Assembly: GCA_947459075.1 (NCBI GenBank)
Contig: CANHBJ010000008.1
Coordinates: 1-35,582, forward strand
Source: Bacteroidota bacterium
GTDB lineage: Bacteria > Bacteroidota > Bacteroidia > UKL13-3
Reading direction: 5' to 3'
Length of the DNA: 35,582 bases
The translations under genes and the position numbers were made by a program. Below, piece after piece: positions 6,391 through 16,900 of the stretch. The notes below the pieces were generated by a model, which was given only the letters and a program-made list of their open reading frames with translations, was not told where the DNA came from and searched no databases. Position 1 is the first letter of the stretch, and each line of letters begins with the position of its first letter.

Positions 6391-9225
6391 ATGAAATTTA
6401 AGAGCGGAAATAAAACCAAAAACATTGAGATAAAAGGTGCGCGTGTGCACAACCTTAAAAATATTGATGTTGAAATAAAAAGAAATAAACTTACTGTTGT
6501 TACAGGAGTTAGTGGAAGTGGTAAATCTAGTTTGGTATTTGATACCTTATATGCCGAAGGTCAGCGCAGGTATGTTGAAAGTTTATCAGCCTATGCCAGA
6601 CAATTTTTGGGTAAAATGAATAAACCCGATGTTGATTATATTCATGGAATATCCCCTGCTATTGCTATTGAACAAAAAGTAAATACGCGCAACCCAAGAA
6701 GTACCGTAGCTACTACAACAGAAATTTACGATTACTTGAAGTTACTTTTTGCGCGTGTTGGTGTAACCATTTCACCAATAAGCAATAATCCAGTTATTAG
6801 GCATACAGTTGAATTGGTGGTGAATGAAATTGAATCGCTACCAGAAAATACCCGTGTGTTGTTATTGGTTGAGATTAAAGATTCAGGAACAGACTTAAAA
6901 AAGAAATTAGAAATTTACCTTCAAAATGGCTTCAGTCGTTTGTTGGTTGATAAAGAAACTATTTCTATAGAAGACTATATAACACAATTAAAACCCAAAG
7001 AAAAAAGCAACCTCAAAGTTTATCTATTAATAGATAGGTTTAGTGCAATTAAAGATGATGAAGAGAACCGTAACCGAATTGCCGATAGTCTACAAACTGC
7101 ATTTTACGAAGGTATTGGAGAATGTGAGATTGAAATTTGGTATGAGGACGGAAGCAAAACTTTAAGAAAATACAACAACCGTTTTGAGCTAGATGGTGTA
7201 ACGTTTGAAGAACCTAGTGTAAACTTTTTTAGCTTTAATAACCCATACGGAGCATGTAAAACTTGTGAAGGATTTGGAAGTGTAATTGGCATTGATGAAG
7301 ATTTAGTTGTACCCGATAAAAGTTTAAGTATTTATGCTGATGCGATTGCACCTTGGAAAGGCGAAAAAATGAGTGAATGGAAAACTCGTTTTGTAAAATT
7401 GAGCAGTAAAACAAAATTCCCGATTCATAAACCTTACCACGAATTAAACGAAGAACAACGTGGTTTTTTATGGCATGGTGGAAATGGCTGGGAAGGAGTT
7501 GATGCCTTTTTTAAAGAGTTAGAAAAGCAAACTTATAAAATTCAGTACCGAGTTATGTTGGCCCGTTACAGAGGTAAAACTGGCTGCCCAGATTGTAAAG
7601 GAACACGATTACGCAAAGATGCAGGATATGTTAAATTAATAGATAGAACGGTTAGCGACACCAAATTACAAAAGTGTTTAAGCGAAGTAATTTTGATGAG
7701 TATTGACCAAGCAACAAATTATTTTAACCAATTAAAATTAAGCGACCAACACCAAAAAATCGCGGATAGAATGTTAAGTGAAATCAAATCTCGACTATCG
7801 TTTTTACAACACGTTGGTCTAGGTTATTTATCTCTTAATCGCTTATCTAACAGCTTAAGCGGTGGCGAAAGTCAGCGTATCAATTTAGCTACCTCTTTAG
7901 GTAGCAGCTTGGTTGGTTCGTTATATATTTTAGATGAGCCAAGTATTGGATTACATAGCCGTGATACCGAAAAACTTATAGGAGTGTTAACCAAATTACG
8001 TGATATTGGAAATACTGTTGTTGTAGTTGAACACGACCAAGATATTATGGAAATAGCGGATGATGTGATAGACATAGGACCATTAGCAGGTATTCATGGT
8101 GGACATAAAGTAGCACAGGGTGCGGTTGATGAAATCAAGAAAGACTTAAATAGTTTAACTGGCAAATATTTAAGCAATGTAGAATCAGTTCCATTACCTA
8201 ATAAACGGAGAAAATGGGACGATTTTGTAGAAGTAAAAGGTGCACGTCAAAACAACTTACGAGGAATAGATGTAAAGTTTCCGTTGCACGTTTTTAGTGT
8301 GGTTACAGGAGTTAGTGGCAGTGGTAAAACTACCTTGGTAAAAAATATTTTATTTCCAGCTCTTCAAAAACAATTGGGCAACTATACAGGTGAAAAAACA
8401 GGTGCTTTTGATAGGCTTGAAGGAAACCTAAGATCTGTTAAACACATAGAATTGGTTGATCAAAACCCCATCGGAAAATCATCAAGATCAAACCCCATTA
8501 CTTATATTAAAGCATATGATGCCATTAGAGATTTATATGCCAATTTAGCCATTAGCAAAAGCAGAGGATACAAACCCCAACATTTTAGTTTTAACGTTGA
8601 TGGTGGCCGATGCGAAACTTGCCAAGGCGAAGGTGAGGTTACCATTGAGATGCAGTTTATGGCCGACATTCATTTGCCATGTGAAGAATGTAACGGTGCC
8701 CGATTTAAAGAAGAGATTTTAGATTGTAAACACCATGGTAAGCACATTAGCGATGTGTTAAACATGAGCATTGATGAAGCCTTGGAGTTTTTTAAAGAAG
8801 ACACCTCTATATATAACAAAATAAAACCACTGCAAGATGTGGGTTTAGGATACGTGCATTTAGGCCAAAGCAGCAATACGCTTAGTGGTGGAGAAGCGCA
8901 ACGTGTAAAATTGGCTAGCTTTTTAGGCAAAGGTAAATCACAGGAACATGTTTTATTTATTTTTGATGAGCCAACAACTGGTTTACATTTTAACGACATT
9001 AAGAAGTTGATGGATTCGTTTAATGCACTTGTAAACCACGGACATACCATTATTGTTATTGAACACAACATGGATATTATAAAATGTGCTGATTGGGTAA
9101 TTGACCTTGGTCCTGAGGCAGGAATTGATGGCGGAAACCTCGTATTTGAAGGCATTCCGGAGGATTTAGTGAAAGAAAAAAGAAGTTATACAGGTGCTTA
9201 TTTAAAAGAGAAACTTAAATTATAA
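6391..9225 (+). CDS. uvrA: Excinuclease ABC subunit A (UvrA)
   Basis: This is the damage-recognition ATPase of nucleotide excision repair, which loads UvrB onto lesions. Both ABC modules are present: Walker A GVSGSGKS at residues 39-46 with signature LSGGESQR, and GVSGSGKT with LSGGEAQR in the second half. Each module has its DEP Walker B (YILDEPSIGLH and FIFDEPTTGLH). The C-terminal zinc module is complete (GRCETCQGEGEV...LPCEECNGARF), and CKTCEGFG and CPDCKGTR are present in the first half. The CxxC pair normally preceding FSFNNPYGAC is absent (RFELDGVTFEEPSVNF). The 944-aa length fits full UvrA with its UvrB-binding domain, not the shorter UvrA2 form. It is transcribed alone. Confidence 0.97.
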   Translation: MKFKSGNKTKNIEIKGARVHNLKNIDVEIKRNKLTVVTGVSGSGKSSLVFDTLYAEGQRRYVESLSAYARQFLGKMNKPDVDYIHGISPAIAIEQKVNTRNPRSTVATTTEIYDYLKLLFARVGVTISPISNNPVIRHTVELVVNEIESLPENTRVLLLVEIKDSGTDLKKKLEIYLQNGFSRLLVDKETISIEDYITQLKPKEKSNLKVYLLIDRFSAIKDDEENRNRIADSLQTAFYEGIGECEIEIWYEDGSKTLRKYNNRFELDGVTFEEPSVNFFSFNNPYGACKTCEGFGSVIGIDEDLVVPDKSLSIYADAIAPWKGEKMSEWKTRFVKLSSKTKFPIHKPYHELNEEQRGFLWHGGNGWEGVDAFFKELEKQTYKIQYRVMLARYRGKTGCPDCKGTRLRKDAGYVKLIDRTVSDTKLQKCLSEVILMSIDQATNYFNQLKLSDQHQKIADRMLSEIKSRLSFLQHVGLGYLSLNRLSNSLSGGESQRINLATSLGSSLVGSLYILDEPSIGLHSRDTEKLIGVLTKLRDIGNTVVVVEHDQDIMEIADDVIDIGPLAGIHGGHKVAQGAVDEIKKDLNSLTGKYLSNVESVPLPNKRRKWDDFVEVKGARQNNLRGIDVKFPLHVFSVVTGVSGSGKTTLVKNILFPALQKQLGNYTGEKTGAFDRLEGNLRSVKHIELVDQNPIGKSSRSNPITYIKAYDAIRDLYANLAISKSRGYKPQHFSFNVDGGRCETCQGEGEVTIEMQFMADIHLPCEECNGARFKEEILDCKHHGKHISDVLNMSIDEALEFFKEDTSIYNKIKPLQDVGLGYVHLGQSSNTLSGGEAQRVKLASFLGKGKSQEHVLFIFDEPTTGLHFNDIKKLMDSFNALVNHGHTIIVIEHNMDIIKCADWVIDLGPEAGIDGGNLVFEGIPEDLVKEKRSYTGAYLKEKLKL

Positions 9226-9235
9226 TACCAACAAA

Positions 9236-9269
9236 AAACGGCTGTTATAAATTAATATAACAGCCGTTT
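9236..9269. terminator. Bidirectional intrinsic terminator after uvrA
   Basis: A perfect 14-bp stem (AAACGGCTGTTATA at 9236-9249, TATAACAGCCGTTT at 9256-9269) closes a 6-nt loop AATTAA. A-runs on the left and T-rich sequence on the right let it serve uvrA and the convergent coiled-coil gene. Confidence 0.9.
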
Positions 9270-9288
9270 AATAATTATTTTTTTGCGC

Positions 9289-10185
9289 TTAGCGTAAAAT
9301 GCAAGTTGATGTATTTACAAATGTGCCATCAATATATACATCAATGGTATAGTTACCAGCGGTTAATATGCGCTCATCTGTTTCAAAACTTACTTTAATA
9401 TCTTGTTTTTGTCCGTTATAGTTTACTCTATATGATGCTGTAGCTGCTACTTCTTCATTGGTTTCTACAACATTAAACTTAGCCATACTTGCACCAGCAA
9501 GTGTTTTTCCTGTAGGTTCTTTAACTACTACATAAATCATTTTATCACCAGGTTCAGCTACTTTATTATCCATGATAGTTAGGCTTACATCAATTTTGTT
9601 AGTACGTTTTGCTAAGCTGGTTTCTACAAATTTACCATTACCTTTCTTTTTAAATGAAGCAACTTTAACATACTCTGCTCTTAGTTGAGAGGCCGTTGCC
9701 ACTTTACTTTGTAAACCCGTTTTCTCTTCGTTTAATTTAGTAATAGCTGCAGCTTTCTCTTCATTTTCTTTTTTCAATTGACCGTTTTCAGTTATCAATT
9801 GATCAATTTTTTCTAAGTATTGATCTTTTAATTTACGTAGTTGTTCTAACTCTGCCTTTAATTTCTTATTCAACTTATCACCACTTTTTTCTGATGTAAG
9901 TAATTTTTTAATTTTAGCTTCTTGGGCTTCAATTTTACCATTTGCATCATCCAATAAAGAGTCAAGGTTAGCTGCAATGCCGCGATAGCTCTCTAACTCA
10001 GCACCAGTAGAAACCAATTCTTTCTCTAATTCAACTTGTACGGTAACCAATGTATCAATCTTTGAATCGCGCACAGCAACATCATCTTGGTTGTTCTTAT
10101 ATTGAAACACATTACCTATTAAAGATAATAGTAACAGTGCTATTAATAAGTACTGTGTTGATTTGTTTTGCTTTTGATTTTCCAT
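9289..10185 (-). CDS. Membrane-anchored coiled-coil protein, unknown function
   Basis: I do not recognise a named family. The 298-aa protein has a short basic/polar N-terminus, one hydrophobic segment at residues of about 12-28 (YLLIALLLLSLIGNVF), and a long heptad-rich Lys/Glu region from about 35 to 160 (for example LKAELEQLRKLKDQYLEKID). A probably beta-rich C-terminal domain of about 130 residues begins near LRAEYVKVASFKKKGNGKF. The topology suggests an inner-membrane anchor, or an uncleaved signal, holding a periplasmic rod with a globular tip. Such proteins are easily mis-annotated as SMC-like; there is no ATPase motif. It shares a terminator with uvrA and diverges from lpxB. Confidence 0.75.
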   Translation of the reverse strand: MENQKQNKSTQYLLIALLLLSLIGNVFQYKNNQDDVAVRDSKIDTLVTVQVELEKELVSTGAELESYRGIAANLDSLLDDANGKIEAQEAKIKKLLTSEKSGDKLNKKLKAELEQLRKLKDQYLEKIDQLITENGQLKKENEEKAAAITKLNEEKTGLQSKVATASQLRAEYVKVASFKKKGNGKFVETSLAKRTNKIDVSLTIMDNKVAEPGDKMIYVVVKEPTGKTLAGASMAKFNVVETNEEVAATASYRVNYNGQKQDIKVSFETDERILTAGNYTIDVYIDGTFVNTSTCILR

Positions 10186-10264
10186 GGTGTTTTATATTTT
10201 ATTTTTATCAAAAATAGTTTTTAACGTGTAGTTTAAAAACTGTTTACTAAAATTGTGACCACAA

Positions 10265-11374
10265 ATGAAATATTTTTTAATAGCAGGCGAAGCTTCAGGC
10301 GACTTACACGGAGCTAATTTAATGAAAGCCATTAAGCAAAAAGATCCTCATGCAATATTTAACTATTGGGGTGGTGATTTGATGCAAAATGAGGCTTCAG
10401 GTCTATTAATGCATTACAAAAAAGTAAGTATTATGGGTTTTGTTGAAGTACTGCTAAACCTGCGTTTTATATTGGGAAACATCAATTTATGCAAACAACA
10501 AATTGATGATTTTAAACCCGATGTAGTGATACTTATTGATTACCCAGGATTTAACTTAAGGATAGCAGAATTTTGCAAACTAAAAAATATAAAAACGGCC
10601 TATTACATAGCTCCTAAAATATGGGCTTGGAAAGAAAATAGAGGAAAAAAACTTGAGAAATTTGTAGATTTATTATTACTTATTTTTCCATTCGAGGTCT
10701 CTTATTTTAAGAAATGGAGCGTAAAAACCAAATATGTAGGCAATCCATTGTTAGATGCAATAGCTATGCACAAGCCCGATGAAGATTTTAAATTAACTTA
10801 CGTAAATAATCAAAAACCAATTATTGCCTTATTACCTGGAAGCAGAAAACAAGAGATCAACCGCATTTTACCCTTAATGATGCAAGTGGTGAATCGTTTT
10901 CCAAACCATCAATTTATAATTGGCGGTGCACCTGGGCTTGAGCCTAGTTTTTACCAGCCATTTTTAAACCAACAAGTTAAAGTTGTATTTGGCAAAACCT
11001 ACGATTTAATGATGCATGCAAGCGGTGCAATTGTTTGCAGTGGTACAGCCACATTAGAAACAGCTTTGTACAACGTGCCACAAGTATGTGGTTACGTGGC
11101 TAACCCAATTTCGTACCGAATTGCACGTATGCTGGTTAAAAATATTAAATACATATCCTTGGTAAATCTCTGTTTAAATAAGGCCGCTATTGTAGAGTTA
11201 ATTCAAAACGACTTTACTATTGATAGCTTAACAGATGAATTGAAGGCCGTTTTACCAGGTGGTAACAAACACCAAAGATTAATGCATGATTACCAAACCC
11301 TACGAACCGATTTGGGGGGCGAAGGAGCAAGCGAAAAAGCTGCAGAAGCAATAATAGGGCTAAGTAAACAATAA
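10265..11374 (+). CDS. lpxB: Lipid-A-disaccharide synthase (LpxB)
   Basis: LpxB is a peripheral inner-membrane GT19 glycosyltransferase that joins UDP-2,3-diacylglucosamine to lipid X to form the lipid A disaccharide. The start MKYFLIAGEASGDLHGANLMKAI is the family signature. Also visible are the region YYIAPKIWAWKENRGKKL, KYVGNPLLDA, the nucleotide-sugar site ALLPGSRKQEI, and GTATLETALYNVPQVCGY. The 369-aa length is normal. The gene lies more than 12 kb from the other lpx genes in this window. Its stop codon overlaps the left arm of a terminator hairpin. Confidence 0.96.
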   Translation: MKYFLIAGEASGDLHGANLMKAIKQKDPHAIFNYWGGDLMQNEASGLLMHYKKVSIMGFVEVLLNLRFILGNINLCKQQIDDFKPDVVILIDYPGFNLRIAEFCKLKNIKTAYYIAPKIWAWKENRGKKLEKFVDLLLLIFPFEVSYFKKWSVKTKYVGNPLLDAIAMHKPDEDFKLTYVNNQKPIIALLPGSRKQEINRILPLMMQVVNRFPNHQFIIGGAPGLEPSFYQPFLNQQVKVVFGKTYDLMMHASGAIVCSGTATLETALYNVPQVCGYVANPISYRIARMLVKNIKYISLVNLCLNKAAIVELIQNDFTIDSLTDELKAVLPGGNKHQRLMHDYQTLRTDLGGEGASEKAAEAIIGLSKQ

Positions 11375-11403
11375 AAGCCGTTACACATTGTGCAACGGCT
11401 TTT
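11373..11403. terminator. Intrinsic terminator overlapping the lpxB stop codon
   Basis: AAAAGCCGTT (11373-11382) pairs with AACGGCTTTT (11394-11403). The first two bases of the left arm are the last two bases of the lpxB stop codon. It is symmetrical and can also end the convergent small gene. Confidence 0.85.
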
Positions 11404-11431
11404 AAATATAAGGCACTTGCGCACCAAATAG

Positions 11432-11572
11432 TTACTCTTCGATAACTACTACTTTATCTTTGTTTGGAGAAACTACTTTTACAACAAGGTTGTTAATTTT
11501 TAACATCTGTGTGCGTAATCTCGACACTGTTCTGTTCTTTTTTTCTTTTCTTTTGTATCTTGTAAATGCCAT
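11432..11572 (-). CDS. Small basic protein of 46 aa
   Basis: The ORF track starts this frame at 11623, but the better start is the ATG at 11572, giving a 46-aa protein MAFTRYKRKEKKNRTV...KDKVVVIEE. The first half is very basic (KRKEKKNR), and the second half (LKINNLVVKVVSP) looks like beta-strand with an acidic end. A near-consensus -7 element on the minus strand (TACTTTCG, one mismatch to TAnnTTTG) lies about 20-27 bp upstream of this ATG, which supports the shorter start. It could be a small RNA-binding or ribosome-associated protein, but I do not recognise it. The gene is convergent with lpxB. Confidence 0.6.
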   Translation of the reverse strand: MAFTRYKRKEKKNRTVSRLRTQMLKINNLVVKVVSPNKDKVVVIEE

Positions 11573-11778
11573 GACAGTATTTTTTAGGTCTGCGAAAGTA
11601 TAAATAGTTTTGATTGTATGCAAGTTTTATCAAAAAAAAGTAGCATTTATTTCTTGTGATACCAATTATAATGCCCATTTAAGTAGGATACAATAAACCC
11701 ACACGATAATTTGTGTTATTTTATATTACCATTTAAATACCATTTATTTGCCCTCTAAAGGTAGCTTATCTCCTATTT

Positions 11779-12600
11779 ATGATTAGTATTATAACAGCCG
11801 TTCATAACCAACTGGAAATGAATCAGATATTTCTAGAAAATCTGCGCAAATACACCGTAAACCCATTTGAGTTAATCATCATAGATAATAATTCAACGGA
11901 TGGTACGCGCCAGTTTTTTGAAAATGAAGGTGCTGTAGTAATTGCCAACCATGCTAATTATAGTTATCCATATACCCAAAACCAAGGGATTAAAGTTGCA
12001 AAATATAACCTCTTTGCCTTTTTAAACAACGATATTATTGTTTGCCCGCAATGGGATCAAAAGATAATAGAAAGTATGCAAGTAAACGGCTTAGATTTAA
12101 TTACTGTTTGTGGTATTGAGCGAATTGAAACACCTGAACTTACCAAGAAGTTAGGTCGTAAATGGAAACGCATTAAAAATATTTTAAAGCAATTTGGCTT
12201 AAGTAAGTTTAACCTAAACCTAATGCACAAACTGATGTACGGTAATTGGGTAAACTTTAACCAAAAGCGCGAGGATATTTTTAAAAATAAAGTGATTGAA
12301 GGTTTTGTAGGCAACTCCGTAATTTTTAACCGAACTGCTTTAGAAAAAATTGGTCCATGGGATGAACGCATACAAGTTGCAGATTTTGATATTTATATGC
12401 GCAGTAAAAAACGAAACATAGAGTTTGGCGATATTAAACCATGCCACATTGCTCTAAATGTATTTAATCATCATTACATACGCATAACTGCCAAATCAAA
12501 ACCACCTGTATTTACTGATGCCGCAAACATGATTGCATTAGAAGAAAAATGGAGCGAGGCAGATTTAAAGTTATTACTTAAAGATAATGTTTTAACATAA
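11779..12600 (+). CDS. GT2 family glycosyltransferase
   Basis: This 273-aa family 2 (GT-A fold) glycosyltransferase is probably cytoplasmic or membrane-peripheral and makes a surface polysaccharide or glycan; donor and acceptor are unknown. The N-terminus ISIITAVHNQ and ELIIIDNNSTDGT are the GT2 nucleotide-sugar binding start. LFAFLNNDIIVCPQWDQ carries the metal-binding acidic motif in the form NND instead of DxD. GFVGNSVIFNRTALEKIGPWDERIQVADFDIYMR is the typical acceptor region with the ED-like site. There are no transmembrane helices. It stands as a single gene between the small basic protein and a convergent MFS gene. Confidence 0.9.
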   Translation: MISIITAVHNQLEMNQIFLENLRKYTVNPFELIIIDNNSTDGTRQFFENEGAVVIANHANYSYPYTQNQGIKVAKYNLFAFLNNDIIVCPQWDQKIIESMQVNGLDLITVCGIERIETPELTKKLGRKWKRIKNILKQFGLSKFNLNLMHKLMYGNWVNFNQKREDIFKNKVIEGFVGNSVIFNRTALEKIGPWDERIQVADFDIYMRSKKRNIEFGDIKPCHIALNVFNHHYIRITAKSKPPVFTDAANMIALEEKWSEADLKLLLKDNVLT

Positions 12601-12621
12601 TTAGGTATATAAAATACCTAA
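12601..12621. terminator. Weak hairpin between convergent GT2 and MFS genes
   Basis: TTAGGTAT (12601-12608) pairs with ATACCTAA (12614-12621) immediately after the GT2 stop codon. The stem is AT-rich and there is no strong T-run, so it may be a weak bidirectional terminator only. Confidence 0.45.
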
Positions 12622-12661
12622 ATACATACAAAAATTTGATACTTAAAAGCGTGTTGCGCAT

Positions 12662-13861
12662 TTAAAATTTGCTGCCATCAACAGCGGTTATTCTTCTTAC
12701 TAAAAACAGCGTAATAACAGCAGCGGCTATACTCATTAACCCAACCCAATTGTAATGCAACATTTCGCCATTGGTTTGTTTAATTACCACCAAACCTGCA
12801 ATGTAAGCAGCTAAACCAGCACTAAGTTGTTGCATGCTTGAAACAATGCTCATAAAACTTCCTCGGTTTTGGGGTTCAACAGTAGCAGTTACCATTGCTT
12901 GAGCAGGAATAAACCTACCACTACTTACTGCAAAAAATACAGATGTTGCAATTAATGTAATCCAAATATCTACACGTGGCATATTGGTAATAAACAGCAC
13001 TGGTATGATTGATATACTTACAAAAATGGTGAACACTTTTAGCTTACCAATTCTATCAGCTAGCTTACCAATTAGTGGTGATGCAATGATGGTACTCAAC
13101 CCGCCAAAAAAGTAAATTTGCTCTAATTGCCCTTCGGTAAAACCAACATTACTAACCATGTAAGGACTTAAAAAGGGAATGATACTAAAGTGGCCAAACA
13201 TCACCACCATCATTAATGTAATTGCTTTTCGTTGATTTGGACTAGATGTGATATTTTTAATGACTTGCAACACCTGAACTTGTTTGCCTGCTTGGGTATG
13301 TGTGCTTAAATTAGGCACGAATTTAAAAATGAAAAACTGAACGGGAAGGGCCAAAAAAGCAAGCAATAAAAATGGTGAATTCCAACCAAATTGGTTGGCT
13401 ATGCGCAAACCAAATGGCACGCCCAATACACTGGCTATAGAAAATGCTGCCATAACAAATCCCATTGCTTGGCCTCTGCGATTAAAAGGAATCACATCGC
13501 CAACTATAGCCAAAATTACTGCTCCTAACACACCACCAAACAACCCCGTAAAAATGCGGGCAATCATCAATAATTCGTAGGTATTTGCCAAGCCACATAA
13601 AAGTGTACCAATTAAAAAACCTGCATACAACACTTGTAAAAAACGTTTTCTATCAAACTTATCTATAAAAAAAGCGGTACAAAAACCTGAAAAACCTGCA
13701 CTAAAAGTGTAACTAGAAACCACTAAGCCAAACTGTTGCGTATTGATATTAAAAATGCGCATAAGTTGCGGTCCAAGGGGCATCATGATCATAAAATCCA
13801 TGATATTGGTAAAGTTAATGGCCGCTAAGGTTAGTAACAATAGTCTTTCTTTGGTATTCAT
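12662..13861 (-). CDS. MFS transporter
   Basis: This is a major facilitator superfamily permease of about 399 aa with some 12 hydrophobic segments. The motif-A-like loop after helix 2 reads DKFDRKRFLQ, and the equivalent in the second half is GKLADRIGKLKVF, which together mark an MFS antiporter of the drug/sugar-efflux type. The substrate cannot be told. The ORF track begins at a TTG (13879), but the ATG at 13861, preceded by GTAAGG, gives MNTKERLLLLTLAAINFTNIMDF, a normal MFS start, so I chose it. It is convergent with the GT2 gene and lies 60 bp downstream of the start-side flank shared with the PKD protein gene's stop. Confidence 0.88.
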   Translation of the reverse strand: MNTKERLLLLTLAAINFTNIMDFMIMMPLGPQLMRIFNINTQQFGLVVSSYTFSAGFSGFCTAFFIDKFDRKRFLQVLYAGFLIGTLLCGLANTYELLMIARIFTGLFGGVLGAVILAIVGDVIPFNRRGQAMGFVMAAFSIASVLGVPFGLRIANQFGWNSPFLLLAFLALPVQFFIFKFVPNLSTHTQAGKQVQVLQVIKNITSSPNQRKAITLMMVVMFGHFSIIPFLSPYMVSNVGFTEGQLEQIYFFGGLSTIIASPLIGKLADRIGKLKVFTIFVSISIIPVLFITNMPRVDIWITLIATSVFFAVSSGRFIPAQAMVTATVEPQNRGSFMSIVSSMQQLSAGLAAYIAGLVVIKQTNGEMLHYNWVGLMSIAAAVITLFLVRRITAVDGSKF

Positions 13862-13921
13862 CCTTACAAATAACGGCAATTAAAATGGCCATATGCACCA
13901 ATAGCATATTTATAGTAAAAT

Positions 13922-16900
13922 TTAATCTCTAATTAGCGTAATGGTTCCGTGGTAAGTTTGTTCTTCTGGTTCGGTTATTAATTTGTATTTAAACACCACA
14001 AAGTATGTTCCCTCGGGGCATTTCGAACCATCGTTTTTATCCTTTCCATCCCAATTTATACCATCATTTAAAAATCCATCTTTAAATCCTTCAAAAACCA
14101 TGGTACCCCAACGGTTGTATATAAAAAGTTCATATTTTTCCCAACCATCTATATCAATATCAAATGCATCATTGCGTCCATCGGCATTATCTGGAGTAAA
14201 CACATTTGGAATTTTTACTGAACTACGAATAGGTATAATTTTACATATAGAATCCATACAATCTTTTGCATCAAATGCCATTAGGCATACCGTATAACTC
14301 TCTTTGGTTTCGCCATAATTATGGGTTGGGTTGATGCTATTGCTTGTGTTTTGGCCTGAACTTGGTTGACCAAAATTCCAATCATACCTAACCGCTCCTT
14401 GAGATAAATTGGTAAATGGTATATTGGGGTAGTTATTAAGTTTAAACGTAAAATCGGCCAATGGACTTAACACAGTTATCTCTTTTTCTGTTCCAACCAC
14501 ACATTGATTTTTTTGCGTGATGATTGGATCTACAACTAGACTATACTTTCCAGCACTATCGTATGTATAGGTATAATCAGTATTTACAGGCCATTGCACG
14601 GGCACATTATTAATGCCCCATAACCAATTGGCTTGTATGTTATGTTGTGTGCCAAAAGCTTTGGCAATAAAAGGCACATCTATACAAACCGTATCAGGAA
14701 CTGTTAATTTAAGGGTATCAATTGGCAGCGCAGTTATTGTTCGTGGGTGAAACGCATTTGCATTATCCAAGAAAGGAAATCGAGCTGTGCAGTTTTTAGT
14801 TTCGTTGGTAGTGGCATTGGTTATGCTGTCTTCGCCTAATAAATCAATTTTAAAAGTTCCAGGTTGGGTATAGGTAAAGGTAATATCTGTATCGCTTTTG
14901 GTTGAATAAATTGCACCTGCTTGGTTGTTAAAATACCAAATAAAATTATTGAGTGCTTGCCCTGTTTGATTGCGTAGTTTAACAGTAAACGGAATACAAC
15001 CAAAAGTATCTTCTACAATAACAAAGCTTGGGGTTGGCCCAACAATGTTTAAAGAAACCAATGTGGTATCATAACAACCATCAACCGAATTGGAATATAG
15101 CTTGGCTGAATACTTACCATTTTGGTTATAAAATACCCCAGGCTGTTTAAGTATGCTTGTGCCCTTTCCTGCATCAAACTCCCAAAACCTGCCAACAATT
15201 AGAGAGGGTTTAGGTATGCTATCACCTTGCATACCGTATGATTCGTCAATAAAAGTTACTACAGTTGGTGCACAATAAAAAGTATCACTACTAAGCTTGG
15301 CCAATGCGCGTATTCCATTAACCGAAACCCTATATTTAAATCCTTGAACGGTATCAAAACATGCAACCAAACTACTGTCTTTGTATGCCATTTTAATATA
15401 ATAAACACCCACTTTAGTGTACTTGTGATTAATGGCTTCGGATCCTAAATACCAAATGTCGCTATCGCCAAAGTTCCAGTAAATACGCTCCATATTGGCA
15501 TTTCGCCTCAAAGTATCATTCCAAAAATCTATAATAGGACTATTAACATACCGTATTTTAGCATTAAATTTAGCTAAAGAATTTACACATATTTCGGGGG
15601 TAAGAATACTTAAACTTGCTACATTACCAACCACAAAAGAAATTAAATCCTCCTTAATGCAACTATCTTTTGTTAGAAACTTAAACTTTGCATTGTATGC
15701 GCCATTTTTAGCATAAACATAATTAATTGATTTAACCACAGTATCTCCAACACCATTAAAAATATAGGTATTTGGAGGTGATCCATCTCCAAACTCGTAG
15801 GTAAACGATAACAAATCTTTACGAATAGAATCTACTGTATAAAATGTAACCTGATGTGGTGCACAAATATCAGTGTCAAACTCTTTTTTCATTAAAACAG
15901 ATTGATAGACTTTGTTTACAGGGTAACTGTAGTAGCCAGTATCATAACACTCCCCATTTTTAACAATTATCCCTAAAACAGCAATAGTATCTTTACTGCA
16001 TATGTCTGTTAATTGAATATCTTGCCTGCTTAATCCAAGTGGATATTCAGCAATTTTATTCCATAATGCAAATGGACATGAAGTATCTTTCATTAGCCAC
16101 ACACTTTGTGGGCCGCATAATGGTTCTATTCGGGGAAAATTTACTTCGTATTTATCTAAAGTACATTTGTTAAACAATATATCTACTCTTGGCCTTGGTG
16201 GCAAAACGGTAGAATCCCAGCCTGCCTTTGGCAAAGCCAACCTTAAATATTTATAAATGGTATCAACGCAACCAATTACAGAGTCTCTTACAATAAGACT
16301 TACTTTATAACAACTTTGATTGGGAAACAGGTAATGGTGTTTAACCATAACTGAATCAGTACTATAACGACAATTTTGGTTTACGTTTATACCGAGTTTA
16401 GTGTTTGTTGTACAAGATGGTGCAAACCCATCATCAAAATCCCATAAATAAGTGAGGTTACTGTTGGCGTAATAACAATTTCCATCCTTAAATGCTAGTC
16501 TTACTGTATCTGCCGAATTACATTGAATATTCCTTTGAGCTTCATTGGTTGTATCTTCTATAATGGCTCTTGGGCCATATACAGTTACTGTGGTATCAGC
16601 TAAAAACGAGCAACTATAATAATTAAATCTAAGTATAATGTTGTAAACACCACATGATTGTAACTTAATGTAGTTGATTTCTTTGCCCGAACTATCAATT
16701 TGATAAATGTCATCAGGTTTAATAATTGACCAAGAAAACGCCAACCTATCCTCTACTTTAGTTTTGTTCTCGAAGGCAAACTCGTTTGAATTATAACACT
16801 GTTTGTTTTTTGGTTTTATGTGAATGATTGAGTCAGGAATAAAAGTGCGCACAATATTTATTTTATCGGTAGTATCCTTACAACCATTTTTATCATTTAT

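Noticed and set aside
8670-9155. 161-aa minus-strand ORF inside uvrA
   Set aside because: It is fully antisense to the conserved C-terminal half of UvrA, with Ser/Pro/Cys-rich shadow-like composition.
11493-11678. 61-aa minus-strand ORF overlapping the small basic protein
   Set aside because: A different frame of the same DNA; the 46-aa frame has the better composition and promoter placement.
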